Positions 7,404 to 16,372 of a stretch of DNA of 37,831 nucleotides are shown piece after piece. The stretch's first letter is position 1. Each line of letters starts with the position of its first letter. The position numbers and the translations under genes were made by a program. The stretch is from DATIUV01 sp049322755. GTDB taxonomy: Bacteria > Pseudomonadota > Gammaproteobacteria > Burkholderiales > UBA6910. The stretch is taken from contig JBMOQX010000062.1 in NCBI GenBank assembly GCA_049322755.1, positions 1-37,831 of the forward strand, read 5' to 3'. Under the pieces are notes generated by a model. That model searched no databases and was not told where the DNA came from. It saw only the letters and a list, made by a program, of their open reading frames with translations.

Positions 7404-8357
7404 TCAGCGGTAGCGGATGCGCGGATCGAGCACCGCATAGAGCAGGTCGATCACGAAGTTGACGAAGATGAAGAAGAACGACACCAGCAGCACCAGCCCC
7501 TGCACCAGCGTGTAGTCACCGCGGCCCACGGCCTCGACGAAGAGCTTGCCGATGCCGTTCAGGTTGAACACCTGCTCGGTGACCACCAGGCCGCCGATCA
7601 GGAAGGCGAACTCGAGACCGATGACGGTCACCACCGGCAGCATCGCGTTGCGCATGGCATGGCGCATCACCACCAGCCGCTCGCGCACGCCCTTGGCACG
7701 CGCGGTGCGGATGTAGTCCTCCTGCAGCACCTCCAGGATGGTGGAGCGCATCATCCGCGTCGCCACCGCCGAGTAGCGGTAGCCCACCGCCAGCGCCGGC
7801 CAGATGAGCTGCGACAGATTGGTCAGCGGGTCTTCCAGGAACGGCGTGAAGGTGAGCGGCGGGTGCCAGTGGAAGTAGGACAGCAGCAGCAGGATGATGA
7901 CCATCCCGAGCCAGAACGAGGGCACCGCCAGGCCGGCGATCGAGAACACCCGGATCACGTGGTCGATCCAGGTGTCCTTGAACAGCGCCGAGAGCGTGCC
8001 CAGGGGAATGGCGATCAGCACCGCCAGGATGGTGGCCATGACCGCCACCTGCAGCGACAGCTCGAGGCGGATGCCGATCTCGTACGTAATGGGCTGCCCG
8101 GTCCACATCGAGTAGCCCAGGTTGCCCTGCAGCACGCCGCCGATCCACTTGAGGAACTGGACGAAGATCGGCTGGTCCAGGCCGAGCCGCGCCCGTTCGG
8201 CGGCGAGCACTTCCGGCGGCACGCTGCCGCCCTCGCCGCGCAGCATCACGTCCACGATGTCCCCCGGCATCAGCCGCAGCATCAGGAACACCAGGATCGC
8301 GACGCCCAGCAGCGTCGGAATCATCAGCAGGATGCGGTTCAGCGTGTAGCGCAGCAC
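7404..8357 (-). CDS. ABC transporter permease, DppB/OppB type
   Basis: The 317-aa protein begins MLRYTLNRILLMIPTLLGVA, the single N-terminal helix typical of B-type permeases. The periplasmic segment has RARLGLDQPIFVQFLKWIGG and LGYSMWTGQPI, followed by a five-helix transport domain with EAA loop (YIRTARAKGVRERLVVMRHA). The start is GTG at 8357, which preserves the conserved RYTLNR beginning. It pairs with the neighbouring DppC-type permease to form the membrane channel. A GC-rich hairpin in the 79-base gap upstream may lower its expression relative to the binding protein. Confidence 0.92.
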   Translation of the reverse strand: MLRYTLNRILLMIPTLLGVAILVFLMLRLMPGDIVDVMLRGEGGSVPPEVLAAERARLGLDQPIFVQFLKWIGGVLQGNLGYSMWTGQPITYEIGIRLELSLQVAVMATILAVLIAIPLGTLSALFKDTWIDHVIRVFSIAGLAVPSFWLGMVIILLLLSYFHWHPPLTFTPFLEDPLTNLSQLIWPALAVGYRYSAVATRMMRSTILEVLQEDYIRTARAKGVRERLVVMRHAMRNAMLPVVTVIGLEFAFLIGGLVVTEQVFNLNGIGKLFVEAVGRGDYTLVQGLVLLVSFFFIFVNFVIDLLYAVLDPRIRYR

Positions 8358-8395
8358 GGTTCAGCCATCGACGGTGGGGATTTGCGAGCCGGGAA

Positions 8396-8425
8396 AAGCG
8401 CGACGGGGGCCGGGCCGCACCCCCG
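8396..8425 (-). terminator. Possible attenuating hairpin between binding protein and permease
   Basis: On the minus strand CGGGGG and CCCCCG (8420-8425 and 8404-8409) can pair around a 10-base loop, followed shortly by a TTTT run (8396-8399). The gap between stem and T-run makes it a weak terminator. It sits where partial termination would leave more binding protein than permease mRNA. Confidence 0.3.
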
Positions 8426-8436
8426 CCGCACCCGCG

Positions 8437-10014
8437 TCACTCGTTCAGCCAGACGTCGTCGAGGTCCTGATTGAGGTAGTGCGACGGCGTGATCTCCCAG
8501 CCCATCAGCTTCTTGTTGGTGACGATGATGCGGTGCCACCAGATGGTGGGGATGATGTACGCCTTCTCCAGCACGTACTGCTCCAGCTCGCGCAGGGTCT
8601 TGTAGCGCTCCTTCTTGTCCAGTTCCCCGGCCTGCTTGTCGTAGAGGTAGTTGACCTTCTGGTCGACGTAGCCCGAGTAGTTGATGCTGGACCGGTCGGC
8701 CGAGAGGTACTTGATCAGCTGCAGGTTGGGCTCGTCCATGAAGTCGCAGTTGAAGTCCAGCGCGGCGTCATAGTCCCCGCCCTGCTGCTTGGCCAGGTAC
8801 TGCTTGGTCTCGATCTGTTCGTGCTCCACCTGCAGCCCCACCTGGCGCCACTGGTCGATGAGGAACACGCCGACCGGCGTGTAGGGCATCGCCACGTTGC
8901 GGTTGGTGAGCTTGAACTTGACGCCCTCCGCGCCGGCCTCCTTGAGCAGTTTCTTGGCCTCGGCGCGGGACTTGTTGAGGTCCTTCCAGAACCCCGGATA
9001 CGACGCGAGTTCCTTCTCGCTCGCCGCCAACTCGTAGCCCGGCCGCAGCAGGCCGCCCACGTGGCGCACCAGCGCCACCCGCGACAGCGCCTCGGCGCCG
9101 CCCCAGCGGTCCACCGCCAGCGACAGGGCGCGGCGCACGCGCTCGTCGTCGAAAGGCTTCTTGGTGGTGTTGAAGCTCACCACCAGGGCGCAGACCCACG
9201 GCGATTCCTCCACCCGGGCCTGGTCGCCGAGCGCCTTCACCAGCCGGTCGCGGTCCGCCGGCGAGTGGCCGCGGAACTCGGCGTAGACCTCGCCGGCCGC
9301 GAGCGCGTTCACCATCGGCGCACCCTTGATGAAGATGGCGCGGTAGCCGTCCAGGTAGGGCTGGCCCCTGCGGAAGTACTCGTCGTTGCGCTTGCCCACC
9401 CAGTGAGAGCCCGCCACGTGCTCGACGAACTTGAAGGGACCCGTCCCCAGGATGTTGCGCTCGGGGAACTTGGGATCCTGCTTCAGCTTCGCCGCGCTGT
9501 AGACGCAGTCCCAGGGGCTCGCGAAGTTGGACAGCATCGAGGCATTGCGCTTCTTGAGCTTGAACACCACCGTATGGGCGTCCGGCGTCTCGATCGAGCC
9601 GATGTCGTCGTACGCCGCCTTGCGCAGCGAGCGCACACCCGCGGGGGGGTTGGCGATGCGCTCGTAGGTGGCCTTCACGTCGGCCGAGGTGAACGCCGAG
9701 CCGTCGTGGAACTTGACGCCCTTCCTCAGCTTGAAGGTATAGGTGAGCCCGTCGGCGGCGACGCTCCAGGACTCCGCCAGGTCGCCTTCCACCTTCGGGT
9801 AGTTCTTGGGATCGAAGCGCAGCAGCGTGTTGTAGTGAGGTCGCACCGGATGGATGAAGGCGAACGACGAGTTCGCATGGCAGTCGTAGTTGGGCGGCTC
9901 GGCACTGACCGCGAACTTGAGTTCGCCGCCGCGCTTGGGCGCCTGGGCCAGCGCCTGGCCGGCGCCCATCGCCATCGCCAGAGCGCCTACGAGAAGCAGG
10001 GTGGGTCTTTTCAT
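8437..10014 (-). CDS. ABC transporter substrate-binding protein, peptide/nickel family (SBP_bac_5)
   Basis: The 525-aa product has a Sec signal peptide (MKRPTLLLVGALAMAMGAG, then QALA with probable cleavage before QAPKRGG). The mature protein starts with the GGELKFAVSAEPPNYDCHAN pattern, then YTFKLRKGVKFHDGSAFTSADV at about 95-115, which is diagnostic of family 5 binding proteins. Length matches DppA/OppA-type proteins. It acts in the periplasm and delivers substrate to the DppB/DppC-type channel. The ligand cannot be deduced; members bind peptides, glutathione, nickel chelates or sugars. A strong ribosome-binding site (TAGGAGGAAACGAGC) precedes the ATG. It lies between the ATPase gene and the permease genes in one co-directional operon. 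Confidence 0.92.
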   Translation of the reverse strand: MKRPTLLLVGALAMAMGAGQALAQAPKRGGELKFAVSAEPPNYDCHANSSFAFIHPVRPHYNTLLRFDPKNYPKVEGDLAESWSVAADGLTYTFKLRKGVKFHDGSAFTSADVKATYERIANPPAGVRSLRKAAYDDIGSIETPDAHTVVFKLKKRNASMLSNFASPWDCVYSAAKLKQDPKFPERNILGTGPFKFVEHVAGSHWVGKRNDEYFRRGQPYLDGYRAIFIKGAPMVNALAAGEVYAEFRGHSPADRDRLVKALGDQARVEESPWVCALVVSFNTTKKPFDDERVRRALSLAVDRWGGAEALSRVALVRHVGGLLRPGYELAASEKELASYPGFWKDLNKSRAEAKKLLKEAGAEGVKFKLTNRNVAMPYTPVGVFLIDQWRQVGLQVEHEQIETKQYLAKQQGGDYDAALDFNCDFMDEPNLQLIKYLSADRSSINYSGYVDQKVNYLYDKQAGELDKKERYKTLRELEQYVLEKAYIIPTIWWHRIIVTNKKLMGWEITPSHYLNQDLDDVWLNE

Positions 10015-10100
10015 GCTCGTTTCCTCCTACAAGGTGAGTCGAAGTTTCCTGGGTCGTTCTTCTGGGCCGCTGGTCCCGGGGGAGCGCGTCCTTCTTGCCG

Positions 10101-12182
10101 TTATAGCTTGATGCACGCCGCGTACTGCCCGGCCTTGACCTCCCGCAGGGGCGGCACGGTTTGGCGGCACTCCTCGTCCGCCAGCGGGCAGCGGGTGTGG
10201 AACACGCAGCCGCCGGGGGGCTTGAGCGGGCTCGGCACCTCGCCGCCCAGGGGCCGGCTGGTGCGGCGCCGCTCCAGCACCGGATCGGGAATCGGCACCG
10301 CTTCCAGCAGCGCCTTGGTGTAGGGGTGCTGGGGATCGGCGTAGAGCGCGTCGCGCCCGGCGATTTCCATCACCTTGCCCAGGTACATGACCACCACCCG
10401 GTCCGAGATGTGCCGCACCACGGCGAGATCGTGGGCGATGAACAGGAAAGTGAGCCGGTACTTTTCCTGCAGGTCCTCCAGCAGGTTGATGATCTGGGCC
10501 TGGATGGAGACATCCAGTGCCGACACCGGCTCGTCGCAGACGATGAACTTCGGCTCCAGCGCCAGCGCCCGGGCGATGCCCACCCGCTGGCGCTGCCCGC
10601 CGGAGAGCTGGTGCGGATAGCGATCGGCCATGTACGGAAACAGTCCCACCTGCGTCAGCAGCTCTTCCACGCGGACCCGCGCCGCCTTCTTGCTGGGCTG
10701 CAGCCGGTAGACGCGCATGGGCTCGGCAATGATCTCGCCGATGGTCATGCGCGGATTCAGCGACGAATACGGATCCTGGAACACGATCTGGGCGCTGCGC
10801 CGGTAGCCCTTGAGCTCGGCGCCCTTGGCGGTGAGCACGTTGAGCTCGCCAAAGCGCACCTCGCCGGCGGTGGCCTCCTCCAGGCGCATCAGCGTGCGCC
10901 CGACGGTGGTCTTGCCGCAGCCGGACTCGCCCACCAGTCCCAGCGTCTCGCCCGGATAGACGCTGAAGGACACGTCGTCGACCGCTTTCACCACGGCGGC
11001 CCGGGCGCCGATGGCCTTGATCCCGGCCGCGACGCGGAAATGCGTTTTCAATCCGGACACGTTGAGCAGGGGCACCGAGCGGTCGATCGACTTGACCAGG
11101 GGCAGGTCGGCGGAGGTGTCCGCCAGACCCAGCGCCCGCGCGCCTTTGGACAGCAGCTCGTCGGCGCGCAGGCAGGCGGCCCGATGGCCGGGCCCCACAT
11201 CCCGTTCCGGCGGCGGGGCCTGCTCGCAAGCCGCCACCTTGGCGGCGCAGCGCGGGGCGAAGCGGCAGCCGTGGGGCGGGTGCATCAGGTTCGGCGGCAT
11301 GCCCTCGATGGTCTCGAGCTTCTTGCCGCGCGGCTTGTCCAGGCGCGGCACCGAGCGCAGCAGCCCGGCGGTGTACGGATGCGATGGCCGCGCGAAGATG
11401 TCCTCCGCGCTGCCCTGCTCCGCCATCTTCGCGGCGTACATCACGTTCACGCGATCGGCGTAGCGGGCCACGATCCCCAGGTTGTGGGTGATCACCACCA
11501 TCGAAATGCCGAGATCGCGGGAGAGCTCCTTCATCAGCTCCAGGATCTGCGCCTGGATGGTGACGTCGAGCGCGGTGGTGGGCTCGTCGGCGATGATGAG
11601 CTTGGGATTGCACGCCAGCCCGATGGCGATCATGGCGCGCTGGCGCATGCCGCCGGAGAACTGGTGCGGGTACTGGTCGAGGCGCCGCGCCGGATCCGGG
11701 ATGCCCACCATCTTGAGCAGCTCCAGGGCGCGCGTGCGCGCCTGCTCCTCGCTCATGTTCAGATGGATCAGCAGCGGCTCCATGATCTGGAAGCCGATGG
11801 TGAGCACCGGGTTGAGCGAGGTCATCGGCTCCTGGAAGATCATCGCGATGTCGCGCCCGCGCAGGGCGCGCATCTCGTCTTCCGACAGGCGCAGCAGGTC
11901 GCGCCCCTCGAACAGGATGCGCCCGCCGACGATGTGGCCGGTGGGCTTGGCCAGCAGCCGCATCACCGAGAGCGCCGAGACCGACTTGCCGCAGCCCGAC
12001 TCGCCCACCAGCGCCACGACTTCGCCCTGCCGCACCTGATAGGAGATGCCCTCCACCGCCCGCACCACGCCGCGCGAGGTGACGAAGTGCACGTGCAGGT
12101 TCTGAACGTCGAGCAGCACGTCGCCCACATGGGAGTACAGGCGGCGTGTCGTCGATTCGTTCGACAAGGTCGTGGCGTCCAT
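10101..12182 (-). CDS. Fused dual ATP-binding protein of the peptide-type ABC importer (DppD-DppF fusion)
   Basis: The 693-aa protein contains two complete ABC ATPase domains. The first has Walker A GESGCGKS (about 60-67), signature FSGGMRQRAM and Walker B LIIADEPTTALD. The second has GESGCGKTT, LSGGQRQRVGIARAL and FIVCDEPVSALD. Each ends in the oligopeptide-transporter C-terminal cysteine-containing extension (CRFAPRCAAKVAACEQ; CVFHTRCPLADEEC). Separate D and F ATPases are the usual arrangement, so this is a natural fusion. I choose ATG 12182 (MDATTLSNES); the frame is open further upstream but that part lacks family similarity. It is first in the transport operon and energises import from the cytoplasmic face. 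Confidence 0.9.
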   Translation of the reverse strand: MDATTLSNESTTRRLYSHVGDVLLDVQNLHVHFVTSRGVVRAVEGISYQVRQGEVVALVGESGCGKSVSALSVMRLLAKPTGHIVGGRILFEGRDLLRLSEDEMRALRGRDIAMIFQEPMTSLNPVLTIGFQIMEPLLIHLNMSEEQARTRALELLKMVGIPDPARRLDQYPHQFSGGMRQRAMIAIGLACNPKLIIADEPTTALDVTIQAQILELMKELSRDLGISMVVITHNLGIVARYADRVNVMYAAKMAEQGSAEDIFARPSHPYTAGLLRSVPRLDKPRGKKLETIEGMPPNLMHPPHGCRFAPRCAAKVAACEQAPPPERDVGPGHRAACLRADELLSKGARALGLADTSADLPLVKSIDRSVPLLNVSGLKTHFRVAAGIKAIGARAAVVKAVDDVSFSVYPGETLGLVGESGCGKTTVGRTLMRLEEATAGEVRFGELNVLTAKGAELKGYRRSAQIVFQDPYSSLNPRMTIGEIIAEPMRVYRLQPSKKAARVRVEELLTQVGLFPYMADRYPHQLSGGQRQRVGIARALALEPKFIVCDEPVSALDVSIQAQIINLLEDLQEKYRLTFLFIAHDLAVVRHISDRVVVMYLGKVMEIAGRDALYADPQHPYTKALLEAVPIPDPVLERRRTSRPLGGEVPSPLKPPGGCVFHTRCPLADEECRQTVPPLREVKAGQYAACIKL

Positions 12183-12247
12183 GCGGTCTACGCGATCAGA
12201 CCCGGATGCGGCGGAGACGGGGCATGACGGATGTTTCCTCCAATGCG

Positions 12248-12270
12248 GCGCGCGGTCGGTCGCCGCGCGC
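12248..12270. other. GC-rich hairpin in the leader of the ABC importer operon
   Basis: GCGCGCGG and CCGCGCGC form a perfect 8-bp stem with the 7-base loop tcggtcg. There is no T-run, so it is not an intrinsic terminator. The 190-base gap at 12183-12372 between the CaiB-type gene and the ATPase gene holds no ORF that I can support and no promoter that I can name with confidence. Confidence 0.45.
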
Positions 12271-12372
12271 TCATGGCTTGTCTTGTGACGGACCCGGTCC
12301 GGGGAAGGTCGGGGCAATTGTGTTGGATGACCCGGACCCCGTCAATGCGCAGGGTCAAGCGGCGCGAATGAT

Positions 12373-13587
12373 TCAATCATCTCCGCAGATCACCGCGCCG
12401 TCACGGTGCAGCGCGTCAATTTCGCCGTCCGCGAACCCGTGCTCGCGCAGGACCTCGCGGGTGTGCTGACCGTACAGCGGCGCCGGCCGCGCCACTTTTC
12501 CCGGTGTCGCGGAGAACTTGATGGGCAGTCCGATGGCGCGGGTGCGGCCGGCGCGCGGGTGCTCCAGCTCCACCACCATGTCGCGCGCCCGGGTCTGCGG
12601 ATCCTTCACCATGTCGGCGATCGTGTTCACCGGGCCGGCGGGAACGCCCGCCGCGTCCAGCGCCTCCACCCATTCGCGGGTGCTGCGCTTGCGGAACAGC
12701 CCCCCCAGCAATTCGGCCAGCGCCTCGCGGTTGCGCATGCGCTCCGCGTTGGTGCGGAACCGCGGATCCGCCAGCAGCTCCTCGCCGCCCACCAGCCGCG
12801 CGATGCGCTCCCAGTTGGACTGGTTGGCCCCGCCGACGTTGATCCAGCCGTCGCGGGTCGGGAACGCCTGGTACGGGGCCGTCAGCAGATGGGCCGAACC
12901 CGTGGGCGCCGGGGAGGCGCCGGTGGCGAAATAGATCGCCGCGTGCCAGTAGGTCTGCTGGATGCCCGCCTCCATGAGCGAAGTGTCCACCAGCTGGCCC
13001 TCGCCGGTCCTGAGCCGGTGCACGTACGCCGCGACGATGCCCAGCGCCGCCAGGATGCCGGCGTTGATGTCGGCGATGGGGCTGCCGGTCTTGATGGGCT
13101 CCTCGCCCGGCCGGCCGGTGATGCTCATGAGCCCCGACACGCCCTGGGCGATGAGGTCGAAGCCGCCCTTGTCGGCGTAGGGCCCGGTGCGGCCGTAGCC
13201 GGAGATGGAGCAGTAGATCAGCGCCGGGTTCAGCGCCTTCAGCGTCTCGTAACCGAGGCCCAGCTTCTCCATGGTCCCCTTGCGGTAGTTCTCGGTGAGC
13301 ACGTCGGCGCTCGCCGCCAGCCGCTTCACCACTTCCAGGCCGCCGGGCGTCTTGAGATTGACGGCGATGGAGCGCTTGTTGCGGTTCATCACCATGAACG
13401 GGGCGGCCTCGCCGTTGACCTGCGGCTCGCTGTAGCTGCGGGTGTCGTCGCCGCCGGGGATCTTCTCCACCTTGATGACGTCGGCGCCCATGTCGGCCAG
13501 CAGCATGCCGCTGGTGGGCCCGGCCATGATCTGCGCCAGCTCCAGCACTTTGAGTCCCGCCAGGGGACCGTAGGGTTTGTCAGCCAT
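12373..13587 (-). CDS. CaiB/BaiF family (class III) CoA-transferase
   Basis: The 404-aa protein begins with the family pattern GPLAGLKVLELAQIMAGPTS, then MLLADMGADVIKVE. MNRNKRSIAVNLK (67-79) and GTMEKLGLGYETL follow. The catalytic aspartate lies in GSPIADINAG (about Asp173). The C-terminal part contains TRDGWINVGGANQSNWERIA and AGVPAGPVNTIADM. Class III CoA-transferases move CoA between carboxylic acids (formyl/oxalate, succinyl/itaconate or citramalate, carnitine and others); the substrate pair cannot be assigned. It lies downstream of the hydratase and TRAP genes on the same strand, so it probably activates the acid imported by that transporter. Confidence 0.9.
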   Translation of the reverse strand: MADKPYGPLAGLKVLELAQIMAGPTSGMLLADMGADVIKVEKIPGGDDTRSYSEPQVNGEAAPFMVMNRNKRSIAVNLKTPGGLEVVKRLAASADVLTENYRKGTMEKLGLGYETLKALNPALIYCSISGYGRTGPYADKGGFDLIAQGVSGLMSITGRPGEEPIKTGSPIADINAGILAALGIVAAYVHRLRTGEGQLVDTSLMEAGIQQTYWHAAIYFATGASPAPTGSAHLLTAPYQAFPTRDGWINVGGANQSNWERIARLVGGEELLADPRFRTNAERMRNREALAELLGGLFRKRSTREWVEALDAAGVPAGPVNTIADMVKDPQTRARDMVVELEHPRAGRTRAIGLPIKFSATPGKVARPAPLYGQHTREVLREHGFADGEIDALHRDGAVICGDD

Positions 13588-13595
13588 GATCGCAG

Positions 13596-13720
13596 CAATG
13601 GGTTATGGGCGATGGGGAATGGGCGAGTCCGATTGTCGCCCATTTCCGATCGCTCATCACCCGCCCCCGCTCCCTGCTCGCTGCGCGGCGCTCATCCCTC
13701 GCTTCCCATCGCCCATCACC
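13596..13720. repeat. Palindromic GGTGATG-type intergenic element, copy 3
   Basis: The left arm (about 13596-13626) reads CAATGGGTTATGGGCGATGG then GGAATGGGCGA; C-rich complements follow at about 13637-13663 (CGCCCATTTCC, GCTCATCACCC) and 13704-13720 (TCCCATCGCCCATCACC). It fills the gap between the hydratase stop and the CoA-transferase start. The repeat edge provides the hydratase stop codon (TCA on the plus strand at 13716-13718). Confidence 0.7.
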
Positions 13721-14495
13721 GTCCCTTGAACTCCGGTTTCTGCTTTTTCAGGAACGCCTGGTAGCCGATGCGGAAGTCCTCGGTGTCGTAGCAGCGGAAA
13801 CCCTCGTCCCGTTCCGCCTCGGTCAACGCCCCGCCCTGCTCGAGGCGGCGCAGGAACTGCTTGTGCCAGCGCGCCACCAGCGGGGCGCCGTCGGCGATGC
13901 GGCGGGCGGTGGCGTAGGCCTCGGCCTCCACCTGGTCGTCGGCCACGACGCGGTGCACCAGCCGCTTCTGCTTCGCCTCGAGGGCGCCGAACACCCGCCC
14001 CTCCAGGAGGATCTCGAGCGCCGTGGCGCGGCCGGCCAGCCTGAGCAGTGCGCCGATCTCGGCATGCGCCATCACCAGGCCCAGCTTGTTGATGGGCACG
14101 CCGAAACGGCTGGATTCGCCGCAGATGCGGATGTCCGCGAGCCCGGCGATCTCGAGCCCGCCGCCGACGCAGATGCCGTGGATCATCGCCACCGTCGGCA
14201 CCGGGCACTCGCCGATCGACGACAGCGCCGCGTGCAGCACCTGCCCATAGGCCTTGCCCTGCTCGAAGTTGGAGCGCTCGGTTTCGAACTCGCCGATGTC
14301 GTTGCCGGGGGAGAACGCCTTGTGGCCGGCACCGCGCAGCACGATGCAGCGCACGCCAGGGTCCGCGCCGAGTTCGCCCATCACCTCGCCGAGCCGCTGC
14401 CACATGCCCTTGGTCATGGCGTTGAGCTTCTCCGGGCGGTTCAGCACGACGGTGGCGACGTCGGCGTCGCGCAGCGTGAGGATGTGGTCGTTCAT
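13716..14495 (-). CDS. Enoyl-CoA hydratase/isomerase family protein
   Basis: The 259-aa crotonase-fold protein has TVVLNRPEKLNAMTKGMW near the N-terminus. The first oxyanion-hole segment is GHKAFSPGNDIGEF (about 58-71), the second GICVGGGLEIAGLADIRICG. The SSRFGVPINKLGLVMAHAE region follows, where hydratases carry a second catalytic glutamate. Members hydrate, isomerise or cleave acyl-CoA thioesters. The exact reaction is not inferable, and the positions of the usual two glutamates are not fully conserved. It starts 13 bases after the DctM stop and is probably co-transcribed with the TRAP transporter and the downstream CoA-transferase. Confidence 0.88.
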   Translation of the reverse strand: MNDHILTLRDADVATVVLNRPEKLNAMTKGMWQRLGEVMGELGADPGVRCIVLRGAGHKAFSPGNDIGEFETERSNFEQGKAYGQVLHAALSSIGECPVPTVAMIHGICVGGGLEIAGLADIRICGESSRFGVPINKLGLVMAHAEIGALLRLAGRATALEILLEGRVFGALEAKQKRLVHRVVADDQVEAEAYATARRIADGAPLVARWHKQFLRRLEQGGALTEAERDEGFRCYDTEDFRIGYQAFLKKQKPEFKGR

Positions 14496-14508
14496 CTCCA
14501 GCCCTCTT

Positions 14509-15789
14509 TCAGCGGTAGAACAGTTCCACCAGCGCCAGCGGGATCGCCGGCACGTAGGTCACCAGCAGCAGAACGAACACCAGCACGCCGATGAACGGAA
14601 TGTTGGCCCGGGTGACGTCCCAGATGTTCTCCCTGGCGATGGAGCAGGCGGTCATCAGCACGCTGGCCACCGGCGGGGTCTGCTGGCCGATGGCGAGGTT
14701 GAGCGTCACCACCAGGCCGAAATGCACGGGGTCGATGCCCACGGCGTTCACCACCGGCATGACGATGGGCACCACCAGAATGATGGCCGCGGCCGAGTGC
14801 AGGAACAGGCCGATCACCAGGAAGAAGATGTTGAGCAGCAGCAGCACGAAGAACTTGTTGGTGGTGAGCTGGGAAATCCACTGCGCCAGTTTCTGCGGCA
14901 CCTGCGCCTCGGTCAGATAGACGCCGAGCAGCGCCGACGAGGCCACCAGAAGCATCACCACCGCGGTCTGCACGCCGCCATCGACGATGGTGCGGGTGAG
15001 CTCCTTCCAGTCGAGCTCGCGGTAGCCGATGGCGACGGCGATGGCGGCCACGACCGCGAGGCCCGCCCCCTCGGTCGCGGTGACGATGCCGCCGAAGATG
15101 CCGCCGAGGATGATCAGGGGCAGCAGGAAGGCGAGCGCGGCGTCCTTGAACGTCTGCCACAGCCGGCCGAGCTGGAACGCCTCCTCCACCGGCCAGTGGT
15201 ACTTGCGCGCGTAGTAATAGCACAGCGCCATCATCATCAATCCCCCGAGCACCCCGGGGATGATGCCGGCGACGAAAAGCTGCACCACCGAACTGCCGGA
15301 CATCACCGCGTACAGGATCATCGGGATCGACGGCGGGATGATGATGGCGAGCGACGCCGACGACGAGGTGATGGCGGCGGTGAAGGGACCGGGATAGCCC
15401 TTGCGCTTCATGGCCGGCATCAGCACCGAGCCCAGCGCCGCCACGTCGGCCACCGCGGAGCCCGAAATCTCGGCAAAGAACAGCGAAGTGCCGACGTTCA
15501 CCATGGCCAGCCCGCCGCGGACGAAGCCCAGCAGCGCCGAGGCGAAAGCGATCAGGCGGCGCGAGATTCCGCTGGTGTTCATGATCGCGCCCGCCAGGAT
15601 GAAGAGCGGAATGGCGATCAGCGGGAAGTTGGTGGCGCCGTTGTACATCACGATCGCCAGGTTGGGCAGCTGCTCCACGCCCTGGGACAGCACGATCGCC
15701 ACCGTGGCGACGATGCCCAGCGCCACCGCGATGGGCACGTTGATGAGCACCAGCGCGAGGACGCAGATCACCAGCAGCAGGATCGCCAT
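14509..15789 (-). CDS. dctM: TRAP transporter large permease (DctM)
   Basis: The 426-aa protein has about 12 hydrophobic segments and typical DctM patterns: GVEQLPNLAIVMYNGATNFP, PLFILAGAIMNTSGI, FFAEISGSAVADVAALGSVL, and in the C-terminal half IGLFLHSAAAIILVVPIVMP with NLAIGQQTPPVASVLM. It is the ion-coupled channel component in the inner membrane. ATG 15789 overlaps the DctQ stop in the sequence TAATG, indicating translational coupling. The longer open frame to 16149 is DctQ antiframe and is not used. Length matches the family (about 425-430). Confidence 0.94.
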   Translation of the reverse strand: MAILLLVICVLALVLINVPIAVALGIVATVAIVLSQGVEQLPNLAIVMYNGATNFPLIAIPLFILAGAIMNTSGISRRLIAFASALLGFVRGGLAMVNVGTSLFFAEISGSAVADVAALGSVLMPAMKRKGYPGPFTAAITSSSASLAIIIPPSIPMILYAVMSGSSVVQLFVAGIIPGVLGGLMMMALCYYYARKYHWPVEEAFQLGRLWQTFKDAALAFLLPLIILGGIFGGIVTATEGAGLAVVAAIAVAIGYRELDWKELTRTIVDGGVQTAVVMLLVASSALLGVYLTEAQVPQKLAQWISQLTTNKFFVLLLLNIFFLVIGLFLHSAAAIILVVPIVMPVVNAVGIDPVHFGLVVTLNLAIGQQTPPVASVLMTACSIARENIWDVTRANIPFIGVLVFVLLLVTYVPAIPLALVELFYR

Positions 15790-16310
15790 TACGGATTCAC
15801 CTCGCTGCGACCGCTCCGGGCCGCCGAACCGTCGCTTTCGAGGGCTTCCCTGAGAACGTCGGGGAGCATCAGCAGCTCGGCGATGACGAACAGCGCAGCG
15901 CCGATCGGGATCACCGACTGGGTGTACTTGACCGAGATCTCCGGCAGGCTCACCAGGGAGTCGGTGGCCAGCACCTCGAGCACGCTGTAGCCGACCCAGG
16001 CGAGCAGGACGAAGAAGCCGATCACGCACGCCTCCGCCACGAGGGTCACCGCGACCCGGGGGCCACGCGGCAATCCGTCCACCAGCCCGGGGAACCCGAT
16101 GTGGGCCCGCTTGAGCGCCGCCAGGGCGGCCCCGTAATAGGTGATCCACGCCAGCAGGATCGAGGCGATCTCGTCGTACCAGACCAGCGAGGTGCCGAAC
16201 TTGCGGTAGACCACGCCCAGCGTCACCACCACCGCCAGCGCCACCATCAGGACGATGACGACGAACTCCATCAGGCGCTCGAAGGTCCGGCGCGTCTTCG
16301 CCAGTTCCAT
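15789..16310 (-). CDS. dctQ: TRAP transporter small permease (DctQ)
   Basis: The 173-aa protein has four hydrophobic helices (about 14-36, 49-65, 88-110, 130-150). The family-typical SLVWYDEIASILLAWITYYG follows the first helix, then ALKRAHIGFPGLVDGLPRG. It forms the membrane partner of DctM. The ribosome-binding site GGAGGAAGGC precedes ATG 16310. A strong intrinsic-terminator-like hairpin lies upstream, between dctP and dctQ, so dctQM expression probably depends on read-through. Confidence 0.92.
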   Translation of the reverse strand: MELAKTRRTFERLMEFVVIVLMVALAVVVTLGVVYRKFGTSLVWYDEIASILLAWITYYGAALAALKRAHIGFPGLVDGLPRGPRVAVTLVAEACVIGFFVLLAWVGYSVLEVLATDSLVSLPEISVKYTQSVIPIGAALFVIAELLMLPDVLREALESDGSAARSGRSEVNP

Positions 16311-16329
16311 GCCTTCCTCCTCGGGGCGG

Positions 16330-16358
16330 AAAAAGAAGGCCGCCCGGAACGGGCGGCC
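16330..16358 (-). terminator. Intrinsic terminator (probably partial) between dctP and dctQ
   Basis: On the minus strand GGCCGCCCG (16350-16358) pairs perfectly with CGGGCGGCC (16338-16346) across a 3-base loop and is followed by TTCTTTTT (16330-16337). Its position inside a TRAP operon would give excess periplasmic binding protein over membrane subunits. Confidence 0.8.
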
Positions 16359-16372
16359 CGGCCAGCGCGGGC

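Noticed and set aside
10161..12227. A 688-codon open frame on the plus strand opposite the fused ABC ATPase.
   Set aside because: The opposite strand has complete Walker and signature motifs; this frame has none.
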